Assembly (NCBI RefSeq): GCF_000286315.1 | Contig: NZ_ALJG01000355.1 | Span: forward strand, 1-43,036 | From: Paenisporosarcina sp. TG20 | Lineage (GTDB): Bacteria > Bacillota > Bacilli > Bacillales_A > Planococcaceae | Length of the DNA stretch: 43,036 nucleotides | Direction: 5' to 3' | Shown here: piece by piece, positions 33,148 to 42,903 of the stretch | How positions within the stretch are numbered: the stretch's first letter is position 1 | How the letters are laid out: every line of letters begins with the position of its first letter | The notes under the pieces: generated by a model | Told to the model about the DNA's origin: nothing | Database searches by the model: none | Seen by the model: the letters and a program-made list of their open reading frames with translations, nothing else | Position numbers and translations under genes: made by a program

Positions 33148-33756
33148 ATGCTTCTAAATTCGTCTCATCTACAACCAGAAGAATTTTCCTATCAAGATAT
33201 AGGTGTCGCTTGGCGCTTAAGCTCCCTTTTACTTCAACTTATTCCATTTGAAAAACCGTCTCTAACCTTTTGTTGCATTGGAACTGATCGTTCTACCGGC
33301 GATGCGTTGGGCCCTTTAGTTGGCACATGGTTAGGTGAACACTCTACATTCCCTTACGAAGTAATTGGCACTTTGCAGAAACCACTCCATGCTTTAAATT
33401 TACACCAAACTGTTGAATCACTACAAGAAAGAACAATTAAACCTTATGTAGTAGCAATAGATGCATGCTTAGGGAGAATCGAGAAAATTGGACATATCGT
33501 TATTGAAAACGGCCCTTTATTACCCGGTAAAGCAGTTAAAAAGGTATTGCCCCCTATTGGTGACCTCTCGATCAAGGGAATTGTAAATATTTGTGGATTT
33601 CAGGATTATACCGTTTTACAAAACACGCGATTACAATTGTCATATGACATGGGAAAAGTTTTATCCCGTGCACTTTTACTGGCTTGGCAAAGGCATCAAT
33701 TGAAATTGGTAAATAACAGTCACTACAATAACTACTACAAAGATACCTGGCAATAG
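33148..33756 (+). CDS. yyaC: Spore protease YyaC (DUF1256)
   Basis: A 202-residue protein of the YyaC family, related to the spore germination protease GPR. Diagnostic sequence: CIGTDRSTGDALGPLVGTWL (about residue 46-65), VVAIDACLGRIEKIGHIVIE and NICGFQDYTVLQNTRL. In Bacillus it is a sporulation gene expressed in the forespore. This is the best sign in the window that the host forms endospores. The 3' end overlaps the convergent DUF554 gene by 81 bases. The ribosome site (GAAAGTGAG) is weak. Confidence 0.93.
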   Translation: MLLNSSHLQPEEFSYQDIGVAWRLSSLLLQLIPFEKPSLTFCCIGTDRSTGDALGPLVGTWLGEHSTFPYEVIGTLQKPLHALNLHQTVESLQERTIKPYVVAIDACLGRIEKIGHIVIENGPLLPGKAVKKVLPPIGDLSIKGIVNICGFQDYTVLQNTRLQLSYDMGKVLSRALLLAWQRHQLKLVNNSHYNNYYKDTWQ

Positions 33757-34410
33757 ATTGGCTACTCTTATGTTAGTCAAACCAATCATATTTAATCCAA
33801 TGGCTACAATCATTATTCCACCTGTAGCCGTCATTTCTTGAATAAATAAAGCAAGTGCTTCTTCGGGAATAAACCGGCTAATTTGTGTTGCAAAAAGAGC
33901 AATTATACCTTGATACAAAAAAACAGGAACGGCCGATAAAAGAACACCAATTCCTAGCGTTGTTGCTAAAATAATAGATGTAAATCCATCAATTAATCCT
34001 TTTACTATCAATAAATCGTGATCATTACGCAAACCACTGTCGAGTGATCCTAAGATAGACATTGATCCGATAACAAAGATTAATGTAGCAGACACAAACC
34101 CTTGTGCAATGCCAATGGTTTCGCCTTTTTTATTTTTACCGACTTTTGATTCCAACCATTGCCCAAATTGATTTAGTTTGTGATCCAAATCAATCCACTC
34201 ACCAATTACAGCACCAATAACTAAACTAATAATAACAATTAGAAATTGACCACTCTCAAATCCCATTTGTAGTCCAATCACGGTTACCGCTAGCCCAATA
34301 GCATACATCACGGTTTGTTTCATGTTTTCAGGGATGTTTTTTAACAACCTTCCGATAATTGTCCCAATGATTATGAGAAGTGCGTTAATCAATGTCCCTA
34401 ACAATATCAT
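33676..34410 (-). CDS. DUF554 family membrane protein
   Basis: A 244-residue integral membrane protein with six or seven helices, starting ILLGTLINALLIIIGTIIGR, with GSMSILGSLDSGLRNDHDLL and LVKGLIDGFTSIILATTLGI, both characteristic of DUF554 (YdfK-like). Function unknown; possibly a transporter. Its last 27 codons overlap yyaC tail to tail, and both tails look family-like, so the overlap seems real rather than an artefact. Confidence 0.92.
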   Translation of the reverse strand: MILLGTLINALLIIIGTIIGRLLKNIPENMKQTVMYAIGLAVTVIGLQMGFESGQFLIVIISLVIGAVIGEWIDLDHKLNQFGQWLESKVGKNKKGETIGIAQGFVSATLIFVIGSMSILGSLDSGLRNDHDLLIVKGLIDGFTSIILATTLGIGVLLSAVPVFLYQGIIALFATQISRFIPEEALALFIQEMTATGGIMIVAIGLNMIGLTNIRVANLLPGIFVVVIVVTVIYQFQLMPLPSQ

Positions 34411-34437
34411 GTTTTATTCCTCATTTCTAAAATAGAA

Positions 34438-34472
34438 CCTATTCCCTTAAAGAAAACCTTTAAGGGAATAGG
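34438..34472 (-). terminator. Terminator of the parAB operon
   Basis: CCTATTCCCTTAAAG and CTTTAAGGGAATAGG form a perfect 15-bp stem with a five-base loop, four bases after the parB stop. Confidence 0.92.
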
Positions 34473-34476
34473 TCTA

Positions 34477-35316
34477 TTATTCTTCTAACAATTCTAGGAT
34501 ACGTTCTAAATCATCTTCGGAAAAAAACTCGATTTCTATTTTCCCTTTATTCTTTGTCTTTCTAATCGAAACAGTAGTACCAAAATATTCACGCAGCTGT
34601 GTTTCTTTTTCCACTATAAAAATATCTTTGTTTTGTACTTTAGATGTTTCACGTGAAACATCTTCATTGGTTCGATGCACTAGTGATTCGAGTTGACGAA
34701 CATTTAAGTTCTCTAACATTACCTTTTTTGATATAGAAGGTATTAGGTTTTTTTGTTTCAAGCCAAGTAGTGCTCGTCCATGTCCCATTGATAAATTATT
34801 TAAAGAGATTTGTTCCTTTACCACTTCTGGCAAAGATAACAAGCGGATGTGATTGGCAATGTGCGGACGGCTCTTACCTAACCGAAAAGCGAGCTGCTCT
34901 TGTGTGAAATTTAGAGTTTCCATTAAATTTTGATAAGCATTTGCTTCTTCAATAGGGGTTAGATCTTCTCTTTGTAAATTCTCAAGTATAGCAATTTCCA
35001 TCATTTGTTGATCCGTAAAGGAACGAATTACAGAAGGTATTTCTGTTAACCCAGCAGCTTTAGAAGCTCGAAATCGACGTTCTCCCACTACTATTTCGAA
35101 TAGTTTTCCTTTTTTTCTTAAGATGATTGGTTGTAGAATACCGTGCTCTTTAACAGATTCTGTTAACTCTTCAAGTGCAGCTTCATCAAATATTTTTCGT
35201 GGTTGAAATGGATTAACTTTAATTTCATTTAAAGATATCTTTTCAACTGTTTCCATCTGGTTAATTGATTCGCCTGGAAATATGGCATTAATTCCTTTTC
35301 CTAATCCTTTAGACAT
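34477..35316 (-). CDS. parB: Chromosome partitioning protein ParB (Spo0J)
   Basis: A 279-residue ParB/Spo0J. The N-terminal CTPase domain has NPFQPRKIFDEAALEELTES and GERRFRASKAAG; the middle HTH (about 115-180) LAFRLGKSRPHIANHIRLLS binds parS; the C-terminal part is the dimer domain. As a CTP-dependent clamp it loads at parS and recruits SMC to the origin region, and with ParA controls segregation and DnaA. A perfect parS lies inside this gene (34645-34660), as in B. subtilis. Its start overlaps parA by eight bases. Confidence 0.97.
   Translation of the reverse strand: MSKGLGKGINAIFPGESINQMETVEKISLNEIKVNPFQPRKIFDEAALEELTESVKEHGILQPIILRKKGKLFEIVVGERRFRASKAAGLTEIPSVIRSFTDQQMMEIAILENLQREDLTPIEEANAYQNLMETLNFTQEQLAFRLGKSRPHIANHIRLLSLPEVVKEQISLNNLSMGHGRALLGLKQKNLIPSISKKVMLENLNVRQLESLVHRTNEDVSRETSKVQNKDIFIVEKETQLREYFGTTVSIRKTKNKGKIEIEFFSEDDLERILELLEE
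34645..34660. promoter_or_regulatory. parS site inside parB
   Basis: TGTTTCACGTGAAACA, the perfect 16-bp Bacillus parS consensus, within codons for DVSRETSK of parB. The palindrome extends to 22 bp (34642-34663). Confidence 0.97.
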
Positions 35317-36070
35317 TCTGTATCACTTCCTTTGCCAAATCTAAATAAACTTCTGCTCCACGAGATTTAGCATCGTAAATAATGATTGGTTCGCCATGGC
35401 TTGGAGCTTCGCTCAAACGTACGTTACGAGGAATAACCGATTTGTATACTTTATCTTGAAAATATTTTTTAACCTCTTGAATTACTTGGATTCCTAGATT
35501 TGTCCGTGCATCAAACATGGTCAATAATACTCCGTCTATAACAAGCTGATTATTTAAGTGTTTTTGTACTAAACGAATCGTACTTAATAATTGGCTTAAC
35601 CCTTCTAATGCGTAATATTCACATTGAACAGGAATTAATATAGCGTCTGAAGCTGTTAATGCATTAATTGTTAATAATCCAAGTGATGGCGGACAGTCAA
35701 TTATGATAAAATCATATTCTTCTTTCACTTCTTGAAGTGCTCGTTTTAATCGGACTTCTCTCGAAATAGTAGTTACTAATTCGATTTCAGCACCAGCTAA
35801 AGAAATTGTAGCTGGAACTATATAAAGGTTTTCAACTTTTGTCTCTAATATTACTTTTTTAACATCTATATCATCTATTATGACGTCATAAATACATTGG
35901 TGCACATCACCTTTATTTACTCCAACACCACTTGTAGCATTTCCTTGGGGGTCTATATCTATAAGTAATACTTTTTTACCTAAGTACGCAAGACATGCAC
36001 TTAAACTTACAGATGTTGTCGTTTTACCTACGCCGCCTTTTTGGTTGGCGATCGCAATGATTCTTCCCAC
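35309..36070 (-). CDS. parA: Chromosome partitioning ATPase ParA (Soj)
   Basis: A 253-residue ParA-type ATPase, the same length as B. subtilis Soj. The deviant Walker A IIAIANQKGGVGKTTTSVSL is at residues 4-23, Walker B in FIIIDCPPSLGLL. It binds DNA non-specifically as an ATP dimer, is switched by Spo0J, and regulates DnaA. GTG at 36070 gives the family-like start; a TTG at 36091 would add seven residues. It forms an operon with parB. Confidence 0.96.
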   Translation of the reverse strand: MGRIIAIANQKGGVGKTTTSVSLSACLAYLGKKVLLIDIDPQGNATSGVGVNKGDVHQCIYDVIIDDIDVKKVILETKVENLYIVPATISLAGAEIELVTTISREVRLKRALQEVKEEYDFIIIDCPPSLGLLTINALTASDAILIPVQCEYYALEGLSQLLSTIRLVQKHLNNQLVIDGVLLTMFDARTNLGIQVIQEVKKYFQDKVYKSVIPRNVRLSEAPSHGEPIIIYDAKSRGAEVYLDLAKEVIQNV

Positions 36071-36393
36071 ACCTACACCTGCTTTCTTCAAATCACGTCT
36101 AGAATAGAAGGTCCTAGATCCTTCGTTTCACTTCTTCGCTTTTAATTACATCAGTTTATACATGTCAGCCTCAATGTCCGTTCTAACCTCTCTTTATAAA
36201 CTTTATGTAAAACTATCACTCTAACATCAAAGCTTAACTAGTTTAACTTGTTTTTCCCAACTAATTTAATCAGGAATACTTTTTTCTCTTTAAAGAGTTC
36301 ATTTCTTGTTGCAATAGGTCTCGTAGCTTTTGTTTTCTCTTTATTCTAACAAATTTTTCATTAAAAAAGGTTATATTATCATTACAAAATAAA
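36071..36393. other. Gap upstream of parA
   Basis: The parAB promoter must lie here but I cannot fix it. An inverted repeat GAAGGTCCTAGATCCTTC at about 36107-36124 lies close to the parA start. No gene is supported. Confidence 0.45.
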
Positions 36394-36421
36394 AACTCTT
36401 ACTATTTTAATAGCAAGAGTT
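36394..36421 (-). terminator. Terminator of noc
   Basis: AACTCTTACTATT and AATAGCAAGAGTT pair with one mismatch, 20 bases after the noc stop, with a T-rich 3' flank on the minus strand. Confidence 0.75.
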
Positions 36422-36440
36422 CACAAATACAAAATTATCA

Positions 36441-37301
36441 TTACTTCTTTTTAGGGATTTTAACGATAATTTGATAATAATCTTCTAGTTCTGATTCTTC
36501 TGTTTCCATTTTAATACCCGTTTTGGTCACCATTGCAAATGACTGTCTTAGAGTATTTAATGCAATTCTAACATCGAGACTTACCGTTTTTCTCTTTGGT
36601 TTCACTTTTTTCTCTGCAACTTCGGGTGGATTTAACAATTCATCCACTTTCTTTTCAAGTTGCTTAACATTGTAATGCTTTTCTATGCTTTCATTAAAGA
36701 GTTCAATTTGTTTTTCTTCATCCTTAATAGGCATTAAAGCACGAGCATGGCGTTCAGAGACTTCTCTTTTTAAAATTCCATCTTGAATTATCTGTGGTAG
36801 TTTCAAAAGTCTTATTTTATTAGCAACTGTTGATTGTCCCTTACCTAAACGTTGAGCCAATGCTTCTTGAGTAAGTTCATGAAGTTCTAACAGTTTTTGG
36901 TAAGCTAATGCTTCCTCTATTGCCGTTAGCCCTTCACGTTGTAAGTTTTCAATCAAAGCAACTGAAGCAGTTTCTTTATCACTTAAATTGCGTACAATTG
37001 CAGGTACTTGTTCCCATTCAAGTTTTGTCATTGCACGAAAACGGCGTTCTCCAGCAATTATTTCATAAAGATCCTCTTCTAGTTGACGTACAATTATTGG
37101 TTGAATAATCCCATGTGTATGAATTGTACGAGCTAATTCCTCTATTTTCGACTCATCAAAAATAGACCGGGGTTGATACCGATTCGGAATAATTGACTTT
37201 AAAGGAATTTTTAAAATTTCTTCATTTTGTTCAGTTGTTTGTCTTGTAGCGGCTATCTCTTTTTCGCCACTCCCAAAAAAACGTGTGAAAGGACTTTTCA
37301 T
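36441..37301 (-). CDS. noc: Nucleoid occlusion protein Noc
   Basis: A 286-residue ParB paralogue that stops Z-ring assembly over the nucleoid. It starts [10 protein letters not shown], the amphipathic membrane-targeting helix that separates Noc from Spo0J, followed by [20 protein letters not shown], the CTP-binding [13 protein letters not shown] and the [26 protein letters not shown] at 37301 fits the family start and the GGGTGG spacing better than the ATG at 37307. It lies between rsmG and parA, the conserved place. A parS site lies upstream, between noc and rsmG. Confidence 0.95.
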   Translation of the reverse strand: MKSPFTRFFGSGEKEIAATRQTTEQNEEILKIPLKSIIPNRYQPRSIFDESKIEELARTIHTHGIIQPIIVRQLEEDLYEIIAGERRFRAMTKLEWEQVPAIVRNLSDKETASVALIENLQREGLTAIEEALAYQKLLELHELTQEALAQRLGKGQSTVANKIRLLKLPQIIQDGILKREVSERHARALMPIKDEEKQIELFNESIEKHYNVKQLEKKVDELLNPPEVAEKKVKPKRKTVSLDVRIALNTLRQSFAMVTKTGIKMETEESELEDYYQIIVKIPKKK

Positions 37302-37372
37302 CCCCATGCACCACCCTTAAAAAACTCACTACTAACACTTATTCGCTATAAATCTCTTCAATCCTTTATTAA

Positions 37373-37388
37373 TGTTTCACGTGAAACA
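37373..37388. promoter_or_regulatory. parS site between rsmG and noc
   Basis: A second perfect TGTTTCACGTGAAACA, embedded in a 26-bp perfect palindrome (37368-37393) that reaches to within two bases of the rsmG stop. Its position upstream of noc could also let ParB spreading affect noc expression. Confidence 0.97.
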
Positions 37389-37394
37389 TTAATG

Positions 37395-38108
37395 CTACAA
37401 TGGAGCTTTATTTGGAATGCCTGGTTTTCTTGGATATTTTTTTGGTGTGCTCTTTACTTTGTTAAAAACAAACAATGACCTTTCACTATCTTCAATTGGT
37501 AGTGTGAAAGAATATTCTTCACTTTTTTCTGCACCCAAAATATTTAATGCCTTTTTTGCATCCAACAATTCATCTTGAGCTGCTGAGGCTTTCATCGCTA
37601 CAAACAAACCGTCTTTTTTGACTAATGGAACACATAACTCTGATAATACAGATAGTCTTGCAACCGCTCGTGCTGTTACAATATCATACTTTTCTCTGTA
37701 AATTGGATTTTGTCCAAATTCTTCAGCTCTAGCATGAACAAAATGAACATTTGAAATTCCTAGTTGCTCACTTAAATGAGTTAGAAACTGAATGCGTTTA
37801 TTTAATGAATCTACAATCGTAACTTCCATTTCAGGAAAACAAATTTTTAAAGGAATACTTGGGAATCCAGCACCAGCACCAACATCACATATTGATTGAC
37901 CTTTAGAAAAATCTACATAAAAAGCCATACTAATCGAATCATAAAAATGTTTTAAATAAACAGATGGTTGATCTGTAATTGCTGTTAGGTTCATTTTTTC
38001 ATTCCACTCAACAAGTAGTTCATAGTATTTATTAAACTGTTGAAGTTGTGTAGAACTCAAGTTGATACCTTTTTCTTTTAGTGCTTCAATAAATTGTTCT
38101 TGATTCAT
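37395..38108 (-). CDS. rsmG: 16S rRNA (guanine-527 N7)-methyltransferase
   Basis: A 237-residue RsmG (GidB), which methylates G527 of 16S rRNA. The SAM-binding motif is in [18 protein letters not shown] (about 68-85), with [20 protein letters not shown] near residue 40 and [14 protein letters not shown] near 135, all signature sequence. It is normally cotranscribed with mnmG, but a strong terminator separates the two here. Confidence 0.97.
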   Translation of the reverse strand: MNQEQFIEALKEKGINLSSTQLQQFNKYYELLVEWNEKMNLTAITDQPSVYLKHFYDSISMAFYVDFSKGQSICDVGAGAGFPSIPLKICFPEMEVTIVDSLNKRIQFLTHLSEQLGISNVHFVHARAEEFGQNPIYREKYDIVTARAVARLSVLSELCVPLVKKDGLFVAMKASAAQDELLDAKKALNILGAEKSEEYSFTLPIEDSERSLFVFNKVKSTPKKYPRKPGIPNKAPL

Positions 38109-38127
38109 ATTAGCTCCTTCCGTATAT

Positions 38128-38168
38128 TAAGAGTGTTTATACGCTTTAGTTGCATATAAACACTCTTA
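38128..38168 (-). terminator. Terminator between mnmG and rsmG
   Basis: TAAGAGTGTTTATA pairs perfectly with TATAAACACTCTTA around a 13-base loop, just after the mnmG stop. It suggests that rsmG has its own promoter or is expressed by readthrough. Confidence 0.88.
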
Positions 38169-38171
38169 TAC

Positions 38172-40061
38172 TCATCCGGATATTTTTGCTATTCTACCAT
38201 GTTCAATATACACCAATAAGATGGAAATGTCAGCAGGATTTACACCTGAAATTCTTGATGCCTGAGCAATTGATAAAGGTCTTACTTCTTTCATTCTTTG
38301 TCTAGCTTCAGTCGCAATACCAGAAATGGCATCATAGTCAATTTGAGAAGGTATTTTTTTATCTTCCATCTTTTTAAGTTTATCAACTTGTTGTAGTGCT
38401 TTTTCGATGTAGCCTTCATATTTTATTTGTATCTCGATTTGTTCTTTCATTTCTTCAGTTAAATCAATTGTTGAGGGCGATAACTTCACAATATCATTAT
38501 AAGTCATTTCAGGACGTTTTAGTAAATCTTGAGCTTTAATTCCATCCTTTAACTCACTTCCACCTTTTTCAAGAATAGCACTTTGCGTTTCTTCGTTAGG
38601 TTTGATAATGGTTTTACGTAATCTCGCAATTTCTTCATTAATCAATTTCTTTTTAACTTCAAAACGCTCATAACGATCTTTAGATATTAACCCAGCATTA
38701 AATCCAATTTCAGTTAGTCTCAAATCTGCATTATCATGTCGTAATAACAAACGGTATTCTGCTCTTGATGTAAGCAAACGATATGGTTCGTTTGTACCTT
38801 TTGTAACTAAGTCATCTATCAACACACCGATGTAAGCATCTGAGCGACTTAAGATAATTTCATCTTTTTCTAAAGCGCGAGCAGCAGCATTCATGCCAGC
38901 CATTAACCCTTGACCTGCAGCTTCCTCATAACCAGATGTTCCATTAATTTGCCCCGCTGTATACAAATTATGAATTTTCTTTGTTTCTAATGTTGGCCAT
39001 AATTGAGTTGGTACAATTGCATCATACTCAATTGCATATCCAGCACGCATCATTTCAGCCTTTTCTAAGCCTGGAATACTTTCAAGTAATTTTCGTTGTA
39101 CATGTTCAGGTAAACTTGTGGAAAGACCTTGAACGTACACTTCATTCGTATTGCGGCCTTCTGGCTCTAAGAAAATTTGGTGACGTGGTTTATCGTTAAA
39201 ACGCACTACCTTATCTTCAATAGACGGGCAATAACGTGGTCCTGTACCTTTAATCATTCCAGAATACATTGGTGATAAATGTAAGTTCTCATCAATTACT
39301 TGATGTGTACGTTCATTTGTATACGTTAACCAACAAGGCAGTTGATCTGTAATAAATTCAGTCGTTTCATAACTGAAAGCTCGAGGTGCATCATCACCAG
39401 GTTGAATTTCTGTTTTGCTATAATCAATTGTCTTACTGTTTACTCGTGGAGGAGTTCCTGTTTTAAAACGTACTAAATCAAAACCTAAATCACGTAAGTT
39501 AACTGCCAATTTCAATGAAGGTTGTTGATTATTTGGTCCACTTGAATATTTCAAGTCTCCAATAATGATTTCTCCTCTTAAAAATGTTCCAGTTGTCACA
39601 ATTACCGTTTTTGCTCGGTAAATTGCCCCAACTTGAGTGATAACTCCTTTAATTTCGTTATCTTCCGTAATTAATTCTTCAACCATTGCCTGATGAATTG
39701 ATAAATTATCTTGCTCTTCCATTAATCTCTTCATTTCTGATTGGTATAACACTTTATCGGCCTGTGCACGTAAGGCACGCACCGCCGGGCCTTTGCCAGT
39801 ATTTAGCATTCTCATTTGGATATGAGTTTTATCTATTACTTTCCCCATTGCCCCACCTAAAGCATCAATTTCACGAACAACAATACCTTTGGCTGGTCCT
39901 CCGATAGAGGGATTACATGGCATAAAAGCAATCATGTCTAAGTTGATCGTTAGTACTAGAGTTTTTGCACCCATACCGGCTGCTGCTAAAGCTGCTTCAG
40001 CACCAGCATGTCCAGCTCCTATAACAATTACATCGTATGAACCTGCTTCAAATTTTTTCAT
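38172..40061 (-). CDS. mnmG: tRNA uridine-34 5-carboxymethylaminomethyl modification enzyme MnmG
   Basis: A 629-residue FAD protein (GidA) that, with MnmE, installs the carboxymethylaminomethyl group on wobble uridine of tRNAs. The dinucleotide motif [17 protein letters not shown] is at residues 13-29, and the family signatures [15 protein letters not shown] and [20 protein letters not shown] are present. Length is normal. It is 65 bases after mnmE, in one operon. Confidence 0.98.
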   Translation of the reverse strand: MKKFEAGSYDVIVIGAGHAGAEAALAAAGMGAKTLVLTINLDMIAFMPCNPSIGGPAKGIVVREIDALGGAMGKVIDKTHIQMRMLNTGKGPAVRALRAQADKVLYQSEMKRLMEEQDNLSIHQAMVEELITEDNEIKGVITQVGAIYRAKTVIVTTGTFLRGEIIIGDLKYSSGPNNQQPSLKLAVNLRDLGFDLVRFKTGTPPRVNSKTIDYSKTEIQPGDDAPRAFSYETTEFITDQLPCWLTYTNERTHQVIDENLHLSPMYSGMIKGTGPRYCPSIEDKVVRFNDKPRHQIFLEPEGRNTNEVYVQGLSTSLPEHVQRKLLESIPGLEKAEMMRAGYAIEYDAIVPTQLWPTLETKKIHNLYTAGQINGTSGYEEAAGQGLMAGMNAAARALEKDEIILSRSDAYIGVLIDDLVTKGTNEPYRLLTSRAEYRLLLRHDNADLRLTEIGFNAGLISKDRYERFEVKKKLINEEIARLRKTIIKPNEETQSAILEKGGSELKDGIKAQDLLKRPEMTYNDIVKLSPSTIDLTEEMKEQIEIQIKYEGYIEKALQQVDKLKKMEDKKIPSQIDYDAISGIATEARQRMKEVRPLSIAQASRISGVNPADISILLVYIEHGRIAKISG

Positions 40062-40126
40062 CTTCTTTCACTCCTTCCTCCATTTTTTATTTATGGTTGA
40101 ACTATCAAAAGTTCTTGAGACTCTTT

Positions 40127-41512
40127 CTACTTTCCTAAACAAAATTGTGAAAATAATTGGTCAAGTAAACTTTCTTCGACTGTATCACCAGTAATTTCTC
40201 CAAGTAATTCCCATGTTCTTGTTACATCAATTTGTATCATATCAATTGGAACAGCAGCGTGTGCTGCATTTATAGCATCTTCAATTGTGTTTTTTGCTTG
40301 ATGTAATAATGCAATATGACGTGCATTAGATACATAAGTCAGATCTGCATTGTCTAGTGACCCTTCAAAGAATAGGGATGCAATCGCTTCTTCTAACTGA
40401 TTTACGCCTTCTTCTAATAGCAAGGAAGTGGTAACGATTTTCCGATTACCCGCCAACTTCTTTACTCGTTCGCTATCTATTCTCTTTTCTAAATCTGTTT
40501 TATTAATAACGACAATGAAATCCATGCCATCAATTGCTTCAAATAATCGTTCGTCTTCGATTGTTAGCTCGTCCGAATGGTTTAGTACTAACAAGATCAA
40601 GTCTGCTTGTTTAAGCACTTGCCTAGATCGTTCTACACCTATTCTTTCTACGATATCTTCTGTTTCACGAATACCTGCTGTGTCTACGAGTTTTAATGGT
40701 ACCCCCCGTACATTCACATATTCTTCAATAATATCTCGTGTTGTTCCAGCAACCTCAGTAACAATTGCTTTATTTTCTTGCACCAAGCTATTTAGTAATG
40801 ATGACTTCCCTACATTTGGACGACCTATAATCACAGTAGATAAGCCTTCTCTTAAAATTTTCCCTTGGGAAGATGTTTGTAATAAGCCTTCTATTTCACG
40901 TTTGACCCAATTGGACTTTTCAATAATCATCGGCAACGTCATTTCTTCTACATCATCGTATTCAGGGTAATCTATGTTAACTTCAACTTGCGCCAATATT
41001 TCTATCAAAGCTTGACGTAAGTTTGCAATTAATCGTGATAATTTTCCATCCATTTGACCTAATGCCACATTCATAGCTCTGTCTGTTTTAGCACGAATTA
41101 AATCCATAACAGCTTCTGCTTGTGATAAATCTATACGTCCATTTAAAAATGCACGTTTCGTAAACTCACCAGGTTCTGCTAGTCTTGCGCCGTGTCTTAG
41201 GACAAGTTGTAGTACATGGTTTACAGTCACAATACCACCGTGACAATTTATTTCAATTACATCTTCTCTTGTAAAAGTTTTTGGACCTTTCATTAAAGAC
41301 AGCATTACTTCTTCTACTATATCGCCTGTTTTAGGCTCTACTAAATGTCCATAATGAATTGTATGTGTTAATTGTTCACTTAGGATTTTATTCCCTGGTG
41401 AACGAAATATTTTACTAGCTATAGAAATTGCTTCTGGTCCACTTAACCGTACAATTGCAATCGCTCCTTCACCCATAGGTGTGGATATTGCAACAATCGT
41501 ATCGAATTCCAT
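40127..41512 (-). CDS. mnmE: tRNA modification GTPase MnmE
   Basis: A 461-residue GTPase that dimerises and works with MnmG on wobble uridine. N-terminal tetrahydrofolate-binding domain (about 1-118, starting [20 protein letters not shown]), helical domain, inserted G domain with [14 protein letters not shown] (about 228-241), DTAGIRET and NKTD, and the C-terminal catalytic FCLGK. All motifs are intact. Confidence 0.98.
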   Translation of the reverse strand: MEFDTIVAISTPMGEGAIAIVRLSGPEAISIASKIFRSPGNKILSEQLTHTIHYGHLVEPKTGDIVEEVMLSLMKGPKTFTREDVIEINCHGGIVTVNHVLQLVLRHGARLAEPGEFTKRAFLNGRIDLSQAEAVMDLIRAKTDRAMNVALGQMDGKLSRLIANLRQALIEILAQVEVNIDYPEYDDVEEMTLPMIIEKSNWVKREIEGLLQTSSQGKILREGLSTVIIGRPNVGKSSLLNSLVQENKAIVTEVAGTTRDIIEEYVNVRGVPLKLVDTAGIRETEDIVERIGVERSRQVLKQADLILLVLNHSDELTIEDERLFEAIDGMDFIVVINKTDLEKRIDSERVKKLAGNRKIVTTSLLLEEGVNQLEEAIASLFFEGSLDNADLTYVSNARHIALLHQAKNTIEDAINAAHAAVPIDMIQIDVTRTWELLGEITGDTVEESLLDQLFSQFCLGK

Positions 41513-41535
41513 ATTCGTCCACCTCCATCTCTAAG

Positions 41536-41634
41536 TTATCCACATGTGGATAAGAAAACATTCATGGTACTCGAACATATTATTATAGCATGAATTTACT
41601 TTAATTTAAAGTAGTTCTTGTTATTTTATCCACA
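41536..41634. promoter_or_regulatory. DnaA boxes upstream of mnmE
   Basis: TTATCCACA at 41536-41544 and its exact complement TGTGGATAA at 41545-41553 form an 18-bp perfect palindrome of two head-to-head DnaA boxes; a third perfect box is at 41626-41634. They lie directly upstream of mnmE, between its ribosome site and the preceding gene. Confidence 0.85.
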
Positions 41635-41640
41635 AGTAAA

Positions 41641-41673
41641 AGACCTTTTCACTTTTAGGCGAAAGGGTCGAGA
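41641..41673 (-). terminator. Probable terminator of the aldolase-like gene
   Basis: GACCTTTTCAC and GCGAAAGGGTC pair around a short loop (about 41642-41669), with Ts on the minus-strand 3' side. It lies about 135 bases after the stop; the space between shows no gene. Confidence 0.6.
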
Positions 41674-41805
41674 TTTTATACCCATTAAATTTTGGTAATT
41701 CTATAGATAAAGAGTTACACCACATTTTACTGAGTTTATTCTAAATGTAATGGTTTCACAATTAAATTCTCTATTATATCGGATCTATTTAACCAGGTTG
41801 TTAGT

Positions 41806-42903
41806 TTACCCTACAGCAATTTCTAGAATTCGCTGATTAAGTAATTTAAAGACCTTTTTTAATTCACCTTTAGGAATACTTGCGTAGTTATCGCCAATAC
41901 TAACTTCAAAATAACATCCTTCATGTATATCTTTTAAATTACCGGTTAATCCTATACCAGTTTCTTTATAAATTTCTATTAATATTCTTACTATATTTTC
42001 TTTTTCCTCATTTATATGAACATGAAACATATTTGATACTGGTTCTAAAGGTACTGTTGAAATAGTATGGCATTCATTGAAAAGTACAGCAAGTTCTTTC
42101 GAGTCTTCATAATACTGCTCCATTTTATGTACTCTTTTATCAAAATAATAATTTGCACTAATAATATATGGATACAAGCTGATTAAGTCTCCACCTAGTC
42201 TCCTTTTCCATACTTTTGATTCCTGCATAAATGTTTTATCCCCTGCTAAAATTGCTCCAGCTATACCACCAATTCCTTTGTATAATGATACATAGACAGT
42301 ATCAAATAAACTACAGATCTCTGCAGCTGACTTTTGATAATACGGAAGAATTTCATATAGTCTAGCTCCATCCAAGTGTAATTTGATTCCTTTTCCTCGG
42401 CAATAGATAGAAATTTCTTCAAGGGTTTTGTAAGCTGGTAATTGACCTCCTATCTCACGCTGAGGCAATTCAAGCAATAGGCAAGCGACATCCTCTTCCA
42501 TACTTACAACATCTTCTAATGTAATCAATCTGTTTTCATTAGCTAACAGAACAGATTTTATGTGATGCAATTCTCTTAACACATTTTCTTCATGAATTTC
42601 TATATGTGCTAAAGGATGATAAGCCACTTTTTGTATACCTTTTTTATCACACCACATTCGTAGGGCAATTTGTTGTGCCATGGTTCCACTAGGATAAAAT
42701 ACTGCAGCCTCTTTTCCCAAATAGCTTGCCATCTTTTCTTGGAAGTCCTCTATGATTTTACCAGAACCGTATATGTCACTTTCTTGGTGTCCACCATAGT
42801 CATCTAACACATTTTTTAATACATGGACATCCCTATTGCTATGGCCGATCACTTGATAATCTGTTTGTTTGAACACTTCTAATAAAGGATTTTTTTTACT
42901 CAT
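41806..42903 (-). CDS. Low-specificity threonine aldolase-like PLP enzyme
   Basis: A 365-residue pyridoxal-phosphate enzyme of the threonine aldolase/beta-eliminating lyase family, which would cleave L-threonine to glycine and acetaldehyde. Supporting sequence: GKEAAVFYPSGTMAQQIALR (cofactor-phosphate region), GIKLHLDGARLYEI (Asp that binds the pyridine N and following Arg) and the likely Schiff-base Lys in VYVSLYKGIGGIAGAILAG. Length is normal. The ATG at 42903 has GAAAGGAG seven bases upstream. In most Bacillales the gene after mnmE towards oriC is jag, so this is an insertion or rearrangement. Exact substrate not certain. Confidence 0.88.
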   Translation of the reverse strand: MSKKNPLLEVFKQTDYQVIGHSNRDVHVLKNVLDDYGGHQESDIYGSGKIIEDFQEKMASYLGKEAAVFYPSGTMAQQIALRMWCDKKGIQKVAYHPLAHIEIHEENVLRELHHIKSVLLANENRLITLEDVVSMEEDVACLLLELPQREIGGQLPAYKTLEEISIYCRGKGIKLHLDGARLYEILPYYQKSAAEICSLFDTVYVSLYKGIGGIAGAILAGDKTFMQESKVWKRRLGGDLISLYPYIISANYYFDKRVHKMEQYYEDSKELAVLFNECHTISTVPLEPVSNMFHVHINEEKENIVRILIEIYKETGIGLTGNLKDIHEGCYFEVSIGDNYASIPKGELKKVFKLLNQRILEIAVG

